The translations under genes and the position numbers were made by a program. Below the pieces are notes generated by a model. The model was not told the origin of the DNA, did not search any database, and saw only the letters and a program-made list of their open reading frames with translations. 5,504 bases of DNA from Aquificota bacterium (GTDB lineage Bacteria > Thermosulfidibacterota > Thermosulfidibacteria > Thermosulfidibacterales > B14-G1). Of this stretch, positions 3,425 through 5,504 are shown one piece after another; position 1 is the stretch's first letter; each line of letters starts with the position of its first letter. The stretch spans positions 1 to 5,504 of the forward strand of contig QMPS01000071.1 of the NCBI GenBank assembly GCA_003648675.1. Reading direction: 5' to 3'.

Positions 3425-4504
3425 ATGGCAGTAAAAGAACCCTTCATGGTCAAGACCGTGATCGGAAACACAGACCTGGAACTCGCCGCAGACAGCGGCG
3501 AAAGCCTCCTTATCAAGGATGTACAAATCTATAACCCTTCTTCAAATTACGTCACCTTGACCATCGACAAGGTGACGGTAGGCTACTTTAGGGTTGGGGG
3601 GGTCCTCGGATCACACCTGCCCTTCCTCAACGCCAGATCCCAGCACTCCCACGACTGGAAGACGTCCTCAACCGCTGAGGGAGATCAGACGAGTTTCGCC
3701 GGGCTGGTGGACGCCGGAGGCAACGAGGTTGCAGCGAAGATGATAGGTGGACTCTCGAAGGATACCACCTATCGCCGTGTTGCCCAGCTTGCAAAAAGCC
3801 CCATGCAGGGGATGAAGACCATCCTTGGACTGCTTTGGGAGAAAGGCATCTTTAAGGGCTACCCTGTCGCCACAGGGCAGACCTTCAAGATCTCAGGCGC
3901 AAAGCAGAGCGGCGCGATTCAGCTTGTGATCTATGAGGTACACGACGAAGAGGACATAACCCCGGACATGCAGAACGGGACAGAAGCGACCGAGTACGTT
4001 TTCCTGAATTATGGGAACTGTGGAGCCAACGTGAACAAGGACGGGGACACCCTCTACAACACACCAAAAAGCCCGGCTCAGTTCCCCGATTTCCCGTTCG
4101 GGAAGGTCGTTGACCCCAAGAAGGAGATCACCATCTTCGGCGTTTGCGCCTCAGACTTCGCACCGAAGGAGAACGACGGAACCAACTACTGTTACACCAA
4201 ATACCTGAAGTTCATCAGGGGCAGAAAGACCCTCTTTGATGAGGACTTAAACGGCCTTCTGCTTTATGCACCCTTTGCCACCGCTCTGGGAAACATGGAC
4301 ATGGTCGGCGAAGGGCAGAGCATAATCGGCAACTACTCGGACGTTGACATGAAGGAGCCTCTTTTCTTCCCCACGCCCCTGGTCTATGGCCCTGGTGAGG
4401 AACTGAACATCTACCTCACCACGGTGAAGGGAGGCAATGGGCAGAACATCAGCACCCTGGAGCATGAAATAGCGCTCATCGAGCGCGTCAAGCTCCTGGA
4501 GTAG
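3425..4504 (+). CDS. Putative major capsid protein, possibly double jelly-roll (359 aa)
   Basis: This is the largest protein of the structural operon, and it follows the strongest ribosome site. It is beta-rich throughout. An N-terminal part (about 8-175) contains alternating strands such as LLIKDVQIYNPSS, YVTLTIDKVTVGYFRV and TFKISGAKQSGAIQLVIYEV. A helical linker lies within it (TTYRRVAQLAKSPMQGMKTILGLLWEKG, 114-141). A second part (about 186-359) ends in GPGEELNIYLTTV and HEIALIERVKLLE. Both parts close with a similar pattern: Pro, Gly, a strand with hydrophobics at alternate positions, a short loop, then a strand ending in Glu. Length and two-part layout fit double jelly-roll capsid proteins of tailless icosahedral viruses, which are typically about 270-400 residues. 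HK97-type hallmarks, such as a prohead protease or portal neighbours, are absent. The capsid assignment is inference from composition and context; a large spike or vertex protein is the main alternative. Confidence 0.65.
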   Translation: MAVKEPFMVKTVIGNTDLELAADSGESLLIKDVQIYNPSSNYVTLTIDKVTVGYFRVGGVLGSHLPFLNARSQHSHDWKTSSTAEGDQTSFAGLVDAGGNEVAAKMIGGLSKDTTYRRVAQLAKSPMQGMKTILGLLWEKGIFKGYPVATGQTFKISGAKQSGAIQLVIYEVHDEEDITPDMQNGTEATEYVFLNYGNCGANVNKDGDTLYNTPKSPAQFPDFPFGKVVDPKKEITIFGVCASDFAPKENDGTNYCYTKYLKFIRGRKTLFDEDLNGLLLYAPFATALGNMDMVGEGQSIIGNYSDVDMKEPLFFPTPLVYGPGEELNIYLTTVKGGNGQNISTLEHEIALIERVKLLE

Positions 4505-4524
4505 GTCACAAGGAGGTGTGAGCA

Positions 4525-4887
4525 ATGGTGTACTTCAAGAAATTCAGCGTCTCAGGACAGGCTAACCAGGAGGTCCTCGATAGCGGCATCCAAAGCACAG
4601 AGACAGAAAAGAAGAGGCTCCTTTCGGTGCTGATTCAGGTTAGCGGCTATGCAGATAACGACATTGTGGGGTACCTCGAGACAACAAAGGTCTTCGAGAT
4701 ACCCGACAAGCTCATCGATACCGACGCCAACACGGGCAGCACCAACCAGCAGTATTCCTATAACCGCATCAACGAGATCGAGGTCGGAGTTGATATGCCC
4801 GTTGGGTCCGTGTTCAAGGTGGGCATCAAGTGCGGTGCCACCGCTAAGAACATAAGGGGCGCCTACCGTTATGAGATAATTACATAA
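4525..4887 (+). CDS. Putative minor capsid or penton beta-barrel protein (120 aa)
   Basis: AAGGAGGTG (4510-4518) precedes the ATG by six bases, and the gap from the capsid candidate is 20 bases. The protein is predicted almost entirely beta, with strands such as RLLSVLIQVSGY (31-42), DIVGYLETTKVFEI (46-59), INEIEVGVDM (82-91) and VFKVGIKCG (96-104), plus a final AYRYEII. A polar Thr/Ser/Asn/Gln-rich loop (67-80) separates the halves. The C-terminus (P92-V-G-S-V-F-K-V through Y115-R-Y-E-I) resembles by eye the end of the first half of the 359-residue protein (P147 to V172). A single jelly-roll of this length would suit a penton at the five-fold vertices, or the small partner in a two-protein capsid. 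No enzyme motif is present. The fold is an inference that structure prediction could settle. Confidence 0.72.
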   Translation: MVYFKKFSVSGQANQEVLDSGIQSTETEKKRLLSVLIQVSGYADNDIVGYLETTKVFEIPDKLIDTDANTGSTNQQYSYNRINEIEVGVDMPVGSVFKVGIKCGATAKNIRGAYRYEIIT

Positions 4888-4904
4888 GTTTAAGGGGGCC
4901 TCTC

Positions 4905-5474
4905 ATGCAAAACTTAACTCAAAGATACTGGTCGCCAGCCACCTTTGCGGGCAGGCGCCCCGCTCCCCCCATCTCCGAATGGATCAGGAAGGCCGTCACC
5001 GTAGAAGAGACCACCCAGAAGCTCGCCACAAAAGAGGACATCGTCAACATCCAGGAACTGATCTCTAACCTGAGCACGGTGTTTGTGAACAACATCGCTC
5101 AGCTTGTTTACTCGATCCTGATCGCCCAGGGGCCGATCAACTTCCAAACCTTAAGGTGTACAGAGGACGGCGCCCTTTACGTTGCACAGACAGACACCGC
5201 CCTCGATGCCTATGAGGTCATCGAGGGAACGGCAGGGGATAACTTCACAACGAAGAACTTCTCACAACAAGTGAAGGTCCTCGATGTGTTCATATACGAC
5301 AACCCGGCGATCATACAGATCAGCCGGGACCTCGTTGCAGACTTCGGGGGAGATATAGAGATCTGGAAGGATGCCTTTTACAGCGTCAGCGCCCTGGTGA
5401 GACGTGTCAAGATCAAAAACAAAACCGCAGGGTCCAACGCACGTTATAAGCTCGTTGGGTGGTACAAGGCTTAA
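4905..5474 (+). CDS. Putative spike or vertex protein (189 aa)
   Basis: AAGGGGG (4892-4898) lies six bases before the ATG, 17 bases after the preceding stop. The N-terminus is Pro/Arg-rich (RRPAPPISEW, 17-26). Residues about 30-75 form a long helical, partly hydrophobic segment (VEETTQKLATKEDIVNIQEL, then ISNLSTVFVNNIAQLVYSILI) that could trimerise as a coiled coil or pack against a membrane. Residues about 85-189 are beta-rich, with strands such as QQVKVLDVFIYD, IIQISRDLV, DIEIWKDAFYSV, VRRVKIKN and ARYKLVGWYKA. A helical stalk followed by a beta-sandwich head suits a spike, receptor-binding or penton-associated protein. One cysteine (C85) is present and no signal peptide. The role is inferred from operon position and architecture only. 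Confidence 0.75.
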   Translation: MQNLTQRYWSPATFAGRRPAPPISEWIRKAVTVEETTQKLATKEDIVNIQELISNLSTVFVNNIAQLVYSILIAQGPINFQTLRCTEDGALYVAQTDTALDAYEVIEGTAGDNFTTKNFSQQVKVLDVFIYDNPAIIQISRDLVADFGGDIEIWKDAFYSVSALVRRVKIKNKTAGSNARYKLVGWYKA

Positions 5475-5504
5475 GGCAAAAAATGCCGTACCTTTTCCAT
5501 TTTA
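5461..5504 (+). other. Operon-end hairpin or start of a further gene
   Basis: Two readings compete. GGTAC (5461-5465) plus GGC (5468-5470) can pair with GCC (5485-5487) and GTACC (5488-5492), followed by TTTTCCATTTTA, a weak terminator-like structure. Alternatively ATG at 5483, six bases after AAGG (5473-5476), opens a frame (MPYLFHF) that runs off the window and would continue the tightly packed operon. The tight spacing upstream slightly favours a new gene. The sequence ends too soon to decide. Confidence 0.35.

Noticed and set aside
3209..3526. Minus-strand frames of 92-105 residues opposite the 142- and 359-residue genes.
   Set aside because: They are antisense shadows of well-supported genes with no proper ribosome sites and implausible Cys/Ser/Arg-rich composition.
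4649..4855. 68-residue plus-strand frame inside the 120-residue gene.
   Set aside because: It is out of frame with a strong gene, has Ser/Thr/Arg/Pro-rich low-complexity translation and no ribosome site.
1..5504. tRNA, rRNA, CRISPR array or transposase.
   Set aside because: No cloverleaf-like arms with a TTCGAAT-type loop, no spaced direct repeats and no transposase or integrase motif were seen on either strand.

Overview
The window looks like part of a virus, provirus or viral plasmid of a bacterium, quite possibly a thermophile. The bacterial signs are a UUCG-loop intrinsic terminator with a T tract, a peptidoglycan-type M15 peptidase and near-consensus AGGAGGTG Shine-Dalgarno sites. The thermophile guess is weaker. 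It rests on Arg codons dominated by AGG/AGA, frequent ATA/AAG, and proteins rich in Glu and Lys. No rRNA, tRNA, CRISPR array, transposase, terminase, portal, tail gene, packaging ATPase or replication initiator is visible.

Layout. (1) 1-414 is a gene-free stretch rich in C/G runs and hairpins. (2) 415-924 holds two small plus-strand genes of unknown function, closed by a strong terminator at 941-967. (3) 1077-1709 is a minus-strand cassette: a compact 103-residue M15 peptidase (likely endolysin), a 65-residue phage-type small protein, and a 36-residue hydrophobic peptide whose ATG overlaps the preceding stop. (4) 1710-1820 is a divergent control region with two interlocked promoters and a tandem palindromic operator. 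(5) From 1821 to the window end runs a tightly spaced plus-strand operon: a ParB-like protein with a C-terminal four-cysteine zinc-finger motif, a 50-residue membrane protein overlapping both neighbours, a 64-residue protein, a 142-residue protein with aromatic residues every 11-13 positions, a 359-residue beta-rich protein that is the best candidate for major capsid protein, and 120- and 189-residue beta-rich proteins that may be penton and spike. A further gene may start at 5483.

How it may work together (inference). The rightward operon would make a DNA-binding ParB-like protein and then virion components. The leftward cassette would degrade the cell wall and release particles. The overlapping promoters could make the two programmes mutually exclusive. 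A 359-residue two-part beta-rich capsid candidate, a smaller beta-barrel-like protein, tiny membrane proteins and no tail or terminase genes suggest a tailless icosahedral virus of the double jelly-roll type. That is the main hypothesis here; it rests on reading the proteins by eye and on partial gene content, and structure prediction would test it. The three small membrane or lysis genes at 1077-1187, 1184-1381 and 2599-2751 are easily missed by length-filtered gene calling.
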